Shown here: positions 41,717 through 53,977 of the stretch, piece by piece
How positions within the stretch are numbered: the first letter of the stretch is position 1
Layout: the number at the start of each line of letters is the position of its first letter
Assembly: GCA_907163375.1 (NCBI GenBank)
Contig: CAJQUW010010466.1
Coordinates: 1-64,000 of the forward strand
Length of the DNA: 64,000 nucleotides
Source: Prostheceraeus crozeri
Taxonomy: Eukaryota > Platyhelminthes > Polycladida > Euryleptidae
Direction of reading: 5' to 3'
Position numbers and translations under genes: made by a program
Notes under the pieces: model-generated
Seen by the model: only the letters and a program-made list of their open reading frames with translations
Databases searched by the model: none
What the model was told of the DNA's origin: nothing

Positions 41717-43078
41717 TGTGCAACACAGATCCGCCTATTGTATATGCATTGGAGTAGGACCATTGATTTTTTAGTTGTGGAAATGTGGAGAAAAATTACG
41801 GGTCCACGGGTCCGTCCGGGTCCTATAGGTCCAGGTTGGTCCAAGTCCGCGGGTATGCTGACCCGAAGTCTCCGGGTCGTCCGGGTCGAGTACCCAGACG
41901 ACCCGGAACCCGATTTAACCCTGATGTATATCCTATTATTATGCATCACATTCATCCCATGCAGTGCTACACTACATCCTACTTGTCAATTAAAATTAGT
42001 AAATAACTTTAAACATTGTTACAAACTTACAAATATTTTTTTTCAAAAAATATATTTCTTGAGTATCTAATGGAAATTGATGGCAGACGACTTTGATAAG
42101 CTACTACATGCTTTGACCTGATGTCGCATGAAATGTCTTAAGACAATGTCGGTAGTATGTTTGACTGCATTGGGAATGTTAAGTCGAGCTGAATACAACT
42201 CAAATAGAAATTTTTTAAAATACTTGTAAATCATGTATAGTCTCTGCCACTATCTTAGTTATAGATCGTGCAGAGAAATGTAGGTAGCTACTCATTCAAA
42301 TGAAAAAAATACACCAAATACATTGTGAAGAGTGATAATCTATTCATTCTTATACTTGGGATCCACTATTGGCAGCTTTTATGAGGACATCAATTGTGAA
42401 TATATCATGAGTAGCGTTTAAAAGTTATTCCTACTATTCATATAATAATTACTTAGACGATTTGTAAATGAATGTGATAATAACAGTTTCATATATACTT
42501 CGTCAATGGTCTATAAGGATTAATAACACCATTCATTAAGATTTGTCAAGAGTGAAGAAGATTTGATGTGAAAAGTGCCCGCATTATTAGCCCACACGCC
42601 ACAAAATATTTGGGGATACAATCCTTGTAGCGAAGTAACGCAGTGGTAGCTGATAAACGCCAGCAGTCAGTCACGGATATTGTATTCCAAGATGTCATCA
42701 AATTTAAATGCAGTCAGCACTATGGGTTCATTATTATTTTTATTCATACAAACAAAGATGAGGCTCCATCACAACCCTTACTCAAAGCTAACCGACAGAA
42801 AATTAAGCATAACTGTGAAATTATAAAGTGAGCGCATTCACAACAAAGTTTGACAATTCGGGAAAGTCACATAGAGTAATAGGTCTATCCAAAGTATAAC
42901 CAGAATTCAATGCAATGTGTTCAATACTGTGTTGAATTGAATTACTGATATTGCACAGTAGCTTGAAAAACACTTGAATTCACCTTGAATGCGAATCGTT
43001 GCTTGTACCTGCCAATAGCTGATTTAGAGACGTCATCACACTTAAATATTTGATAAACTCAATGTCACTTGAAAATAC
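41717..43078. other. Upstream region of phosphatase paralogue 2
   Basis: Contains a GC-rich low-complexity stretch of 'gggtcc/ccgggtcg' units (about 41800-41915) with matching open frames on both strands, which is compositional and not coding. A 130-bp segment at about 42105-42240 is partly repeated at 43835-43965. Confidence 0.5.
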
Positions 43079-43457
43079 ATGACGAAGTTGAAAATGTCTA
43101 TCGCTTCGTTTCTTCTTGTTCTGTCTCTTATTTCCAGTGGAGCTAATGGATATCCTACAATGCGCGGCTCACAAAGTTACTGGAGGACTATTGCAGAAAA
43201 TGAGTTGATATCAGCCATAAACCTGCCCAAAATTAGCAATGCTCGTCCGAAGAATATGATTTTGTTCATTGGTGACGGCATGTCCATTCCAACTTTGACT
43301 GCAACAAGATTCTACAAAGCGCAACAGCAAAAGGCCGATAATCCTGGTCGAACTGTGCTAGCATTCGAAGATTCACCCTTTACGGCTATGTCAAAAACTT
43401 ATACTGATGATTATATGGTTCCTGATTCAGCTGCTACAGCAACAGCAATGCTTACAG
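43079..43457 (+). CDS. Alkaline phosphatase paralogue 2, exon 1
   Basis: Starts ATG 43079. Signal peptide (SIASFLLVLSLISSGANG), then SYWRTIAENELISAINL. The metal site Asp is in MILFIGDGMSIPTL; the catalytic Ser in DSAATATAML. The exon ends ACAG|GTGAGC at 43457/43458, phase 1. Protein is clearly related to paralogue 1 (same block order, same intron phase). Both would act outside the cell on phosphate esters with Zn/Mg cofactors. The next exon is found 14.9 kb downstream. Confidence 0.9.
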
Positions 43458-46400
43458 GTGAGCTGAATGGGGGTGTCATAGGGATACTTTGCTGTCCCAT
43501 ACAGTCAGTACTGTAAGTGGACTTGATATCCCACGGGCCGGGCCTAAAAATGTTATTGATGCTATTTTACCTCGGCTATTTTGAGCTCTGAATCTGGGGC
43601 TCTTGGAGGTCAATACCTTTGATCTTGATGTCCCCATCATTTAACAGTTCACGAACTTGCTACACTGCAATTGGCGTATGCTCGTTCCAAAGGAAAGCAT
43701 CAATTTTTGCCAACTCGGTCATCTTGTTACCATGAAAAGCGGCTCGAAATTTGAGTCTGAGCTTTTTTCAAAAAATGATGTATTGAACATCGGCAAGAAA
43801 TATTATGGTAAATATGACTATGATTAACTGTACGTTTTAATCAGTTATCGTATGAAAACGTCTTAAGACAATGCAGACAGTGTGTTTGAATGCATTCGGG
43901 TATCTAAACGGTACTGAATGCAACTCAGACAGAGATCTTGAAAATTCATGCAAATTGCCGATAGTCAGATATTATCAGAAAAATTACAATAACTGCTCGT
44001 CCAAATAGACGACTGGCTGATTTAAAACAGCATACCAAAATATGCTTTGGTATCCATCCTTCGTGTGTGTTTGGTAGTGACCGGTTTACAGTGCACATGC
44101 AAACGACAGGGACCTGGAATACTGTGGCCTTCAACTTTCCTGTCAAAATGTAGCACATTTCCGAATTTTCCATAAGTCGTTGGAGGTTGGTTGGCAGTGG
44201 CAAAAAGTTGTCTTCACTGGATAGTAATCAGATTATTTATCAGTCCTGACATTGTCAAGTCAAACAGAATTGTGAGCGAGAATAACTGAGAGTAGATGTA
44301 GAAGGATGTGAGGCAGTTCCTGAGGTAGAACAATTGCATGCATAGAAATCGAACAATTAGTTACCTATCCAGCAAGATGGATGCTTTTCTATTTGGCTGT
44401 TATCAGGGAACCTTAGTTGGCTCCGCTTTTCATATTGTGTCTCATTCGCAAAATAGATGATTGCATAAACGATTTCGTAAATTTTTCTTTATAAGTCAGT
44501 TTCTGACAGAAAAGCGCATCAAATCTGGGTCGTTATTCCATCCACATCAATCAAAATTTCAAATTTCCCCACTATATTTCAAAACAACACGCCTTGTAAA
44601 TGATTTCGCAATTTTGCCTGACAGCAGTATAGCAACTCTGCTGTCTCGCATAGCGACACCTTCAAAATGAATGACACAATGTGTTTGTCTCCTCCGTTTA
44701 AGTATTCGTAATGAGCGTTTTATTTACTATTTATTCCACTAACCCGTGGGTATGAACTGAGTTGATATTTCAAGTCTGGCAACTTTGTCAGCTGAGTACC
44801 TACCTACACTGGCCCTTTTCTTTGCGTCAAATTGCACTTAAATTAGCAAATAGAAAGCGATTTTTAACATTAAAATAATGGCACTTTCTATGAACTCTAG
44901 ACTTAAAATTATTGTGGACTTTTCAAGGTCTACTGCACTATTTAAGCCGACTGTTGTTATTCGTGTCTGTATGGTCTCACTGAAACGATATGTAACGTAA
45001 GAATTACAGTATTTTTCGTTCCAGTCCAATAAAAGTATAACAATGTGATAAATCTGTTGCTATGCCATCTATCTAAAGTGGTGTTTTATTGTCAAAAATC
45101 GCTTTCTTCTTGCTGCTTTAAGTGTGATTTGACGCAAAAAATGGTCAGTGTTTATTCATATAGGCCTATGTAGGTTATAATGCCATTGAATTCTGGTCAA
45201 GGTCAAATATGGGCTTCAAAGATAAGCTGTAATTATTACAACTATTCAATTATCAGACTATTTCATGTTTTCAGTCATCAGTGTTAAATATCACCATTCT
45301 CTTCCCAAGGCCGTTTGTCATCATGCACCTTAACTTAATCAAACCTTCTATTTACGATACACACAGCTCTTCGAATCTGCCATTCATCGACCTACCATTT
45401 TGACATGGTTGATATTGATAAACATGAAGTGAAGTTGTTTAAGGATATTCAAGAATTGGAGGTGTAAACTATCAAATGTAGTTGGCTGTGTCTTACTTTT
45501 CTAACTTGCATGTAGAGTCAGTTGCTTTGTAAATCGAGTGAAGTAATTTTCATGTTCTTTTTGTGCCACAACTGTGTACGTGCACGAACTTAATGGAAAA
45601 ACTGATTGTAAGAAAGCATTCGATCCACAGATGGACACATGTCAGCCACTTAGTGACCTGTGACCCTTATGCATCCCCTGTACGTTGACCCGCTTCACCC
45701 GTCATCCGTGAATCGCCGTGCATCCGTATAATAAATCGTAAATATGACAACTCCAGGTAATCGAGGTCGCAACATTTCCACTTTCAACATAATTAAATTA
45801 GAACACGACACGGTAAAATATTCGAAGGATCCAGGGAACGGAAGATGCCAAAGTTAAACAACTACCCTAGTAGAGAATCGTGTAAATAATTAGGTAACTT
45901 AAAGTCAAGAGCGAATGAATATAAATTAATACTAATGAATTAGAGCAACTTACCCCAGCATAGAGTATGAAACGAAATACATTTAAAGGCTAGCCGACCC
46001 AACTTTTAAAGTGAATTGAATTGAAACTTATAATCAATTTTATTTTGCAGCCAAAGAACTAAAATGAGAGTTCGCCATGGACATGACGAGAAGATAACTG
46101 AAAATTATTAATAGTGAAAATCAAGAAACCTAAGAAGCCGAAATAAGATCGCTATGTATGGAGTCATCAGGGAGGAATCATGTAGCTGCATGAAGCAAGG
46201 TTTCGGCCCTGACCTCCAACCTGTAATACATGGCGGGGCCAGGCCAACCATATTGAATGAACGATAACGATTCCTCTAAGATTGAGGAAACATAGCTAAA
46301 ACCTAACCGAAAATCAGATTTTGGATTTCAGAGAACAAAAGGAAACATAAGAACATGGAAAATAGTTGTTGATCTAATATACCTTTGATGGAAGGTATTT

Positions 46401-48946
46401 GGCCAGGCGAAAAACAACCAAACTTATAAACGAGGAACCTATTCATCGAGAAGGACTTTATGCAAGAGTTAATTAGTGGATTAACCTGGTAACTCCTTTC
46501 CTTGAAGATATTGAAAATATCCTCAGCTCTTGATGTGAAGGCGGAAGCATGAGATGAAATCCGGGCGAACCTGATGAGTTGGGCAGCAAAGATGTTTTAG
46601 CCAGTGTTCAAGAGCATATTACTTTCGGTGAAAGTATGTAGCACCGCAGGGAAGCTGAACTCATCAACCTCATGGTAAACCTCCGTGGTGTATAGGCCAA
46701 TATCTTGGATCTTGATTTAAACATCCAAATAATTTACGCACTTGCTGTTGTCACCGCTGCTGATACCAAGAGGTGCTATCGGGTAGATTTCAGGAAGGAT
46801 CTTATCGAAGTGCTTGTAATTACACACAAATGTCATCGACATACTTTGTGGTGCAAGAGAGAAGTTTGGCCAAGCCAAATCTCATACTCGCTGGAAGCCC
46901 CGTCACGAATTTGAACTCCTGTGTGCTAAGAAGAGGTCAGCCAGGGTCAGCCAAGAATAGGTCTAATCAAGTTCTTCTAGCAATGGAGCAAATTTTGTCG
47001 AAAAGTCAATAAATGGAGCATGCAGTTTGTGACAACAATTAATTCATTTCCCTCTTTAAATGCGTCCAACCATCAATAATAGCCGATTCATTTATCTTTC
47101 TCAGTGCACTGAAAATTGCACTGGTTCTGGAACAAGTTCCCAAATAAGTAAATCGGCAAGGCACAAATTTGAATCCCATCAATACGTGGTTATTTAAGAA
47201 TAAACAGCTGCCTAGTGAACAGAATCTGGGGAATAGAATTTCTGTCTTGGCCAAGAACGTAAAATGCAATCCTTTACTGTATGATTCATTTTTATCTGGT
47301 CACATGTTTACTGTTGCTATAGAAACTCAGTGCACTCAGGCCTTGTTCTGCTTCTAAGGCAGAACCACCGAATTAGACAGGTCGTCTCTTCTTCTGTTTG
47401 ACTCATAGAAATGAACTGTTTATCTGAAGTTGACTAGAATGGAAATTGACTCAAGGTCGCGGCACATCCGGGGGAACTAGGTTGGGGCATGAAGAGCCAA
47501 TTAAAAGCTTAAATATGCATATATGACTGATTCTAAGCCAATGATACAGCTGTTGACAAGTGTATCTAAGTGAAAATGCGTGGGATTTATGTGCCACTAT
47601 TGTGTATTGCATGAAGCTTAACTTCCATTCTAGAGGTTTTATTGTTGTCAATTTCTATGGTTTGACTAGAAGGGAAACATTGGAACATGTAACGGTAATG
47701 AAATGGCGCAATCTGCTGACATAGCACCATAGCAATCGAACAATGAGCAGCCAGTTCAACATTAAACACGCCAAATTGTGCAAAGTTTCAGTGACTGCTA
47801 TCAACCGGATCACACAGCAAAGAGACACGGTCGATGGCAAGTTCTGCAGAGAAGTTTGTGAACGTTTTTTCATGCGCCTGCTAACTTTTTTTTAAAATGA
47901 TCGGAGGGCCCAACATTATCGAGAAAACTTTTGCGCACTGATCAGAATTCTTCGAATCTGAGGGAATCGTGGCGATTTGTGCATTTTGAAGGAATTCACA
48001 ACAATCCGCAAGCGGCGCGCGCGACTATTTTTCCTATCTCTGCAAAGTATCAAAAATTTATTTTTGCCCACTTATTAAGTTCCTGCATGTGCCATCTGTT
48101 TGAATCAGTTTGCACTTCTAGCAAAGTGATACGATTAAACAATCTAATTCTGTGGTGCGAAGTCTCAGTGACTGTAATTTGCCATTTTGAAGGAATATTT
48201 TTCCCATCTCTGCAAGGTATTAAAATTTTCTTTTTGTCCACATAGTAAGTTCTTCCATGTGCGATCGTTTTGAATCAGATGGCACTTCTAGCAAAGTGAT
48301 GCGCTTAAACAATCTAACTCTGTGATCATCACAGACGTGAAAGGATAAAACCTTCTATGGCAGACAACTTCATCGTCAAATTTCACGAAAACTAAAATTA
48401 TGCTTTAAGTGTCATCCATGATTGAGGAAGCGCATGCTTTGTACGTTGAGATAATTTCAAATTTAATATCACACTGTCGTCGCTTCATTTTGCTTCTGGT
48501 CTTGTGTGCTCGACAAGACATTGCGTAGGCCATTTCATGATATTTCACAAGATCAATATTCGCTTCCACATCATCAAATTTATTTTCATATTCATGTTCT
48601 CCTCCTATTCATCAAAATAATGTCAGTCGCACTATTTCCTCGTGAAGGAATATTGTTACAATCATTCATAGTCAGTTGGAAAACTCTATCAAACGTTGGT
48701 TGTATCTTTATACAATGCACACTATTTCGAAACAATCACGATACAATTCACGATACGAAAAGCTGATCAAGTTCACCCTTTGCGTCAGATTGAAAATATT
48801 CGCCTAGTTGAGCTTAATACAAAATAAAAAGCACATGTTTTGACATCACTGTCGCAACAACGAAATGCGCTTTCCTCATAGTGCTTTGCTTTATTAACTG
48901 TTTGGTCTATCTGCCTAAGGACAGGGATGCGGAGTCTTATCAATTT
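43458..48946. other. Phosphatase paralogue 2, intron 1, 5' part
   Basis: Non-coding. Holds the second copy of a ~130-bp segment (43835-43965, compare 42105-42240) and the second copy of the dispersed repeat (47885-48150, with a partial third at 48190-48330). No gene recognised. Confidence 0.55.
47885..48330. repeat. Dispersed repeat, copy 2 plus partial tandem copy
   Basis: 47885-48150 matches 21186-21470 in block order. From about 48190 the segment 'ttttcccatctctgcaaggt ... cacttctagcaaagtgat' is repeated again. Confidence 0.7.
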
Positions 48947-48951
48947 GACAG

Positions 48952-49409
48952 TGTTGGATATGTGATCTAACCCCATGTTGTTTATGCTATTTTTCTCCAC
49001 GTTTGTATCTCAGTGAATGACAGACTTTTTCATGAAATAATGACAATTCACAATACTGACAATCATAGTTAGTAGTGCTGATAGCTAACCATCTGCTATC
49101 CATGTTAGAGTGATACATTTTTCCTTTTGTCCGTGAATCAGAGCAATGTGTAACAGTTTTCTTACAAGTGCGCCGGGATGTGTGTTTTTCTATTAACTTT
49201 GATTCGTTGACTACTGTACTCCCGAGCATCTGCACGCAATATGTTTGTTACGTTTGCAATTGTATTTAAGTAAAGTTCTCACGTCTGCGCAGTGTCACCG
49301 TCACCTTTCTCAGAATTGTCTGAGAAGAACTCTGCACAAGCGTGAATATATTACAACTGCTTGTTTTTACTTCCCTGCGAAATTGATGGCCATGTCATCA
49401 AACTCAACA
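48952..49409 (+). repeat. 5' LTR of the copia-type element
   Basis: 458 bp. The gag start codon (49386) lies inside its 3' end. It differs from the 3' LTR by an A/T and an A/C substitution. Confidence 0.95.
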
Positions 49410-50021
49410 GGTTATGGGCCCAGGCGAAACTACAGGCGGATCACCACGAACTACACAACGGGAAACACCCAACGTGTCTACGCTACGAACCTGCCTACGA
49501 ACCCTACGTCAAGGTTCCAACGCCTATGCTTTGACGGTGACACAAATAACTATGACATCTGGGAATTGAAATTCTTATCTTACCTCTACACGAAGGACCC
49601 CAAGCTCCATGCTGCAGCTCTCCCATCAACGACCACACCAGATGCGGACTCGAATAAATCAGCCTTCGCGGAACTGGTGCAGTACTTGGATGACAAATCT
49701 CTTCAACTCATCAAGAATGATGCACAAGACGACGCCAACAAGGCAATCAAGCTTCTACGAGGACAATACAAATCCAACGAAATGTCTCGTGTTGTGTCTC
49801 TCTATACAGACTTAACCTCTCTCCGAATGACCGAAGAGGAGGACATCACGGACTATCTGATCCGCTCAGAAAACGCAGCCACAAACCTCATTGCTGTAGG
49901 TGAGACTGTATCAGACAATCTTGTCATTGCCATGATTTTGAAAGGTTTACCCGCATGTTATGATACGTATGTTGCTGTTCACAGCCAAAATAGAAAAGAT
50001 CAAATCTTTGTCCGATCTTAA
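49386..50021 (+). pseudogene. Copia-type Gag, N-terminal part
   Basis: The best start is ATG 49386 within the LTR, because no other Met occurs for over 100 codons. The UBN2/Gag core shows FDGDTNNYDIWELKFLSYL, DDKSLQLIKNDAQDDA and VIAMILKGLPACYDTYV. The frame closes at 50021, but related coding continues one base over from about 49990 (IKSLSDLKTSLITF), so the gene is frameshifted here. Gag forms the cytoplasmic particle. Confidence 0.8.
49410..49424 (+). promoter_or_regulatory. Primer binding site, half initiator-tRNA-Met type
   Basis: GGTTATGGGCCCAGG follows the LTR directly. It is complementary to the anticodon stem-loop (CTGGGCCCATAACC) of eukaryotic initiator tRNA-Met, not to a tRNA 3' end. 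Drosophila copia is primed by such a cut half-tRNA. The site also lies in the Gag reading frame. Confidence 0.8.
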
Positions 50022-51460
50022 GACCAGTTTGATAACTTTTACAAAGACGAATTTGAATTTACGTAATGATTTTAGTGATTCTGTAATGAAAACGTCATCG
50101 TATAAACATTTTGATAGAAAGAATGTACAAGTTGTTAAACATTCGAAATGTTTGTCATGTGGCAAACAAGGTCACAATAGTAAAACTTGTAGATCTAGAA
50201 ACAGATTGTGGTGTACTTTTTGCCAAATCAAAGGTCATATTGATTCAGTGTGCTTAAGAAAGAAACGAAATGAAACAAATGTTAGTGCAAGTAGCGATAA
50301 GACTACAGTATCTTACACCGATGACTACGGATTTTCTGTATTGATTGACTCAAGCTCTGTGAATTTTAACGAGTCAAATTCCTACGATAGTAACAACACA
50401 GTAATGTCCGACACTAGTTATGATTACATTTATACTGTTACGATAGATACAGTAAAGGCAACTAAATTCAAGAATGAGGCATTATTAGTAGATTGTGGTG
50501 CAACCAGTCATATCGTGAAAGATAGAAACGCATTCATTGATTTCGATACTAATTTCGATCCAAAATCACACTACGTAGAACTTGCAGACGGAAGACGATC
50601 AAATAGTTTTCTCACAGCCAGAGGTACGGCAAAAGTCTCGATGACCGATCAACGCGGTAGAACGCAAACAATTTTACTCTACAATGCTCTATGCGCTCCA
50701 ACATTCCCTGTGAATCTATTCTCTGTCATCGCAGCTACGCGAAGAAACGCATCCCTGAGTTTCCAGAAAAATTCAACACACCTTGTTGCTCCAAATGGTA
50801 ATGTATTTCCTATCATTGAAGACATCAATCTCTACTATTTCCGACTGACCAGCATCAGCCAAGCTTACGCTACAAAAACCTTGTCAGAATGGCACCAGAC
50901 TCTCGGCCACTTAAACTACGAGGACATTATCAAGACCCTACCAATCACCGAAGGAATGAGAATCTCCGACAAGAAGACACCTGAGTGCCCAACGTGTGCC
51001 ATCAATAAACAGACGCATGCTCCTATAAACCGATCTGGATCTGCTCCAGCTAGCAAACCTCTCAAAAAGGTATACAGCGACATCTGTGGACCTATCAGCC
51101 CTACTTCCAGAGACGGATTTCAATACACGATCAACTTCGTTGACGACTTCTCCGGTATGATTCATACATACTTCCTGAAAACCAAAAACGCAGCTGCCAA
51201 CGCATTACGACAATATCTGGCAGACACTGCACCTTACGGCAAAATGCTACGGCTACACAGCGACAACGGTGGAGAATACATTGATCAACGCTTTAAGGAA
51301 GTTCTTCTGTCAAATGGAATCAAACACACAACTACGGCTCCATACTCTCCTCATCAGAACGGACGGGCAGAACGTACTTGGAGAACAATTATGGACATGT
51401 CACGCTGCCTTCTCAGTGAAGCAAGCCTCCCAAAGGAACTGTGGACCCACCAGTGCGATA
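49990..51460 (+). pseudogene. Copia-type polyprotein: nucleocapsid, protease, integrase
   Basis: Two zinc knuckles (CLSCGKQGHNSKTC and CTFCQIKGHIDSVC). Protease active site LVDCGATSHIV, with Cys in place of the usual Ser/Thr. Integrase: an HHCC-type finger (HQTLGHLNYEDI ... CPTCAINKQTH), then the DDE core YSDICGP, LHSDNGGEY, HQNGRAERTW. The frame is lost near 51441-51460, after PKELWT, and integrase C-terminal sequence continues in another frame. Confidence 0.85.
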
Positions 51461-53507
51461 TGCTACATACATTAGAAATAGAGTTTATCAACGACGCACA
51501 GGAAAAACAGCTTGTGAACTTTTCACAAATCGCAAGCCAAATATGCAAAACGTCCACAAATTTGGCTCATCATGCACAGTATACGATGAAGCCCACAAAA
51601 CAAAACTAGAACCCAGAAGTTCACCTGGAGTTTTCCTCGGTATCAACCCACTGAATGACACGTACTTCATCATGGACACTGCAACAAGAAGAATCAGGAA
51701 CTCGAGAAATGTTCGATTCCTCGATAGCTCAGGAAACACTCGGGACGCTCCAACATCGAAAGATGAATTATCTGAAGTCTGCGAATCAGAAGAAGACGAT
51801 TTCTGCACAATTCCTGCGCCGCATAATACAGCTACTCCAAGTAGGCCAAAACGTACAAGAAAGAGCCCCGACAGATTTATCAACCAACATTATGTAAACG
51901 AGACCATGGCCTATTCGACCAATATCCTGTACGATATACCTGATACATACGAAGAAGCAGTCAACTCGACAGAATCAGAAAAATGGAACGAAGCCATGAA
52001 AGAAGAAATTCAGTCTTTAGAAGAAAACGAAACATGGGACCTAACAGAATTACCTGAAGATCAAACCGAAACCAAAGGTAAATGGGTATTTACGAAGAAC
52101 CTAGATACTGAAGGAAATATCATTGGCTACAAAGCGAGATACGTCGCTAAAGGATTTTCACAAATCCAAGGACTCAACTTCGACGAAACATACTCGCCCA
52201 CGACACAGATGACTACAATACGTGCCTTAATGCAAACGGCAGTACAAAACGGTATGCAAGTCCATCAAATGGACGTGAAATCAGCTTACCTTAACGCACC
52301 AATTGATTACAATATTTACTTACAGCAGCCGAAAGGATTTGAGAAAACAAAAGAAAACGGTCATCTTACGTGTCATCTGAAAAAGTCTATATACGGATTA
52401 AAACAGAGCGGCAGAAACTGGAACAATCTTCTTGACACTTATTTCAAAGAACGCGGATTCTCGCAATCGAGAACGGACCCGTGCCTGTACACCAAAACTA
52501 CATCTGAAAGCCCGTATTCCAGCCTATCTCAGAGTAACGACAAAGAACATTATATGATTATTATTATTTGGGTTGACGACATAATCATCACATCGACAAG
52601 CGAACAATTCACCAACGATGTGAAATCTCAGTTACAACAGCGATTTAAGATTGATGATAGAGGACCGATCAACTGGTTTCTGGGCATTCATTTCAAACAT
52701 GATAGAGACAATATATCAATGAATCAATCAGCTTATGTGAAGAGACTTTTACATAAATATGGAATGAACGACTGCAAACCGGTCTCCACTCCTGCTGTCG
52801 AGGGAATACGATTAACGAAAACCGAAGACGAAGTAACTCCTGATTTCAACTACAGAGGACTCATCGGAGGTTTACTTTATCTAAGTCTGTCAACTCGACC
52901 AGATATATCATGGATAGTCTCAAAACTATCACAGTTCTTAAATTCCCCGAGCAATGAACATGTTATGGCAGCGAAGAGAGTACTACGATACCTGAAAGGC
53001 ACAGCAGATTTGAAACTTGTCTATAGCAAGGTACAAGATGGCAATCTATCAGGATTCTCCGATTCAGACTGGGCATCGGATCACGACGACCGACGTTCTA
53101 CTTCAGCCTACTTATTCAAAATATCAGGCAGCAAAAGTCCAATAAGCTGGAAAACGCGAAAACAACCGACAGTCGCGCTCTCTTCGTGTGAAGCAGAATA
53201 TCTTGCGTTAGCAGAGGCAATCAAAGAGGCACAATTCCTTATTCAACTGCTAAATGATTTGAAATGCGAATATCAAGAACTCAAATTATACTGCGATAAT
53301 CAAGGGACAATCACTCTCGCTAAGAATGCCTCACTTCGTCAGAAAACTAAACATATAGACATAAGACACCACTTTATACGTGATTTCATTTGTTCAGGAC
53401 AAGGAACTTTGCAATATATTTCCTCAGATGAAAATGTAGCCGACGCTTTAACTAAGCCTTTAGGACGCATTAAGTTCTCATCTCATGTACATAAACTTTG
53501 TGCTTAG
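51441..53507 (+). pseudogene. Copia-type integrase C-terminus, reverse transcriptase and RNase H
   Basis: 688 codons in one frame. Starts with the integrase tail (TGKTACELFTNRKP, GVFLGINP). RT: WVFTKNLDTEGNIIGYKARY, HQMDVKSAYLNAP, KSIYGLKQSGRNW, active site IIWVDDIIIT. RNase H: FSDSDWASDHDDRRSTSAYL, ALSSCEAEYLALAEA, DNQGTITLAKN, then ADALTKPLG. The stop at 53507 lies just before the polypurine tract. All catalytic residues are visible. Confidence 0.9.
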
Positions 53508-53508
53508 C

Positions 53509-53519
53509 TCAAGGGGGCG
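53509..53519 (+). promoter_or_regulatory. Polypurine tract
   Basis: Purine-rich caagggggcg immediately before the 3' LTR; primes plus-strand synthesis in LTR elements. Confidence 0.75.
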
Positions 53520-53977
53520 TGTTGGATATGTGATCTAACCCCATGTTGTTTATGCTATTTTTCTCCACGTTTGTATCTCAGTGAATGACAGACTTTTTCA
53601 TGAAATAATGACAATTCACAATACTGACAATCATAGTTAGTAGTGCTGATAGCTAACCATCTGCTATCCATGTTAGAGTGATACATTTTTCCTTTTGTCC
53701 GTGAATCAGAGCAATGTGTAACAGTTTTCTTACAAGTGCGCCGGGATGTGTGTTTTTCTATTAACTTTGATTCGTTGACTACTGTACTCCCGAGCATCTG
53801 CACGCAATATGTTTGTTACGTTTGCATTTGTATTTAAGTAAAGTTCTCACGTCTGCGCAGTGTCACCGTCACCTTTCTCAGAATTGTCTGAGACGAACTC
53901 TGCACAAGCGTGAATATATTACAACTGCTTGTTTTTACTTCCCTGCGAAATTGATGGCCATGTCATCAAACTCAACA
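53520..53977 (+). repeat. 3' LTR of the copia-type element
   Basis: 458 bp, two substitutions from the 5' LTR, followed by target duplication GACAG. Confidence 0.95.

Larger units (their letters stand above)
48952..53977 (+). mobile_element. Ty1/copia-type LTR retrotransposon, young
   Basis: 5026 bp in phosphatase intron 1. LTRs of 458 bp (48952-49409, 53520-53977) begin TGTTGG and end CAACA, and differ at two positions. The 5-bp target duplication GACAG lies at 48947-48951 and 53978-53982. Order gag, protease, integrase, RT, RNase H is of the copia type. Two frame breaks interrupt the polyprotein. Confidence 0.95.

Noticed and set aside
41738-42006. Overlapping open frames on both strands with Gly/Pro/Arg-rich peptides
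   Set aside because: Produced by a gggtcc/ccgggtcg low-complexity stretch; no domain or splice context.
42625-42680. tRNA-like A box (taacgcagtggtagc) as a SINE or tRNA gene
   Set aside because: No B box or acceptor stem at the expected distance.
43458-43516. Extension of phosphatase exon 1 beyond 43457
   Set aside because: Similarity stops at the GT donor (ACAG|GTGAGC); later residues are intronic read-through.
48987-49235. 82-codon minus-strand frame repeated identically at 53555-53803
   Set aside because: Lies within the two LTRs; the repetition is due to LTR identity, and there is no family similarity.
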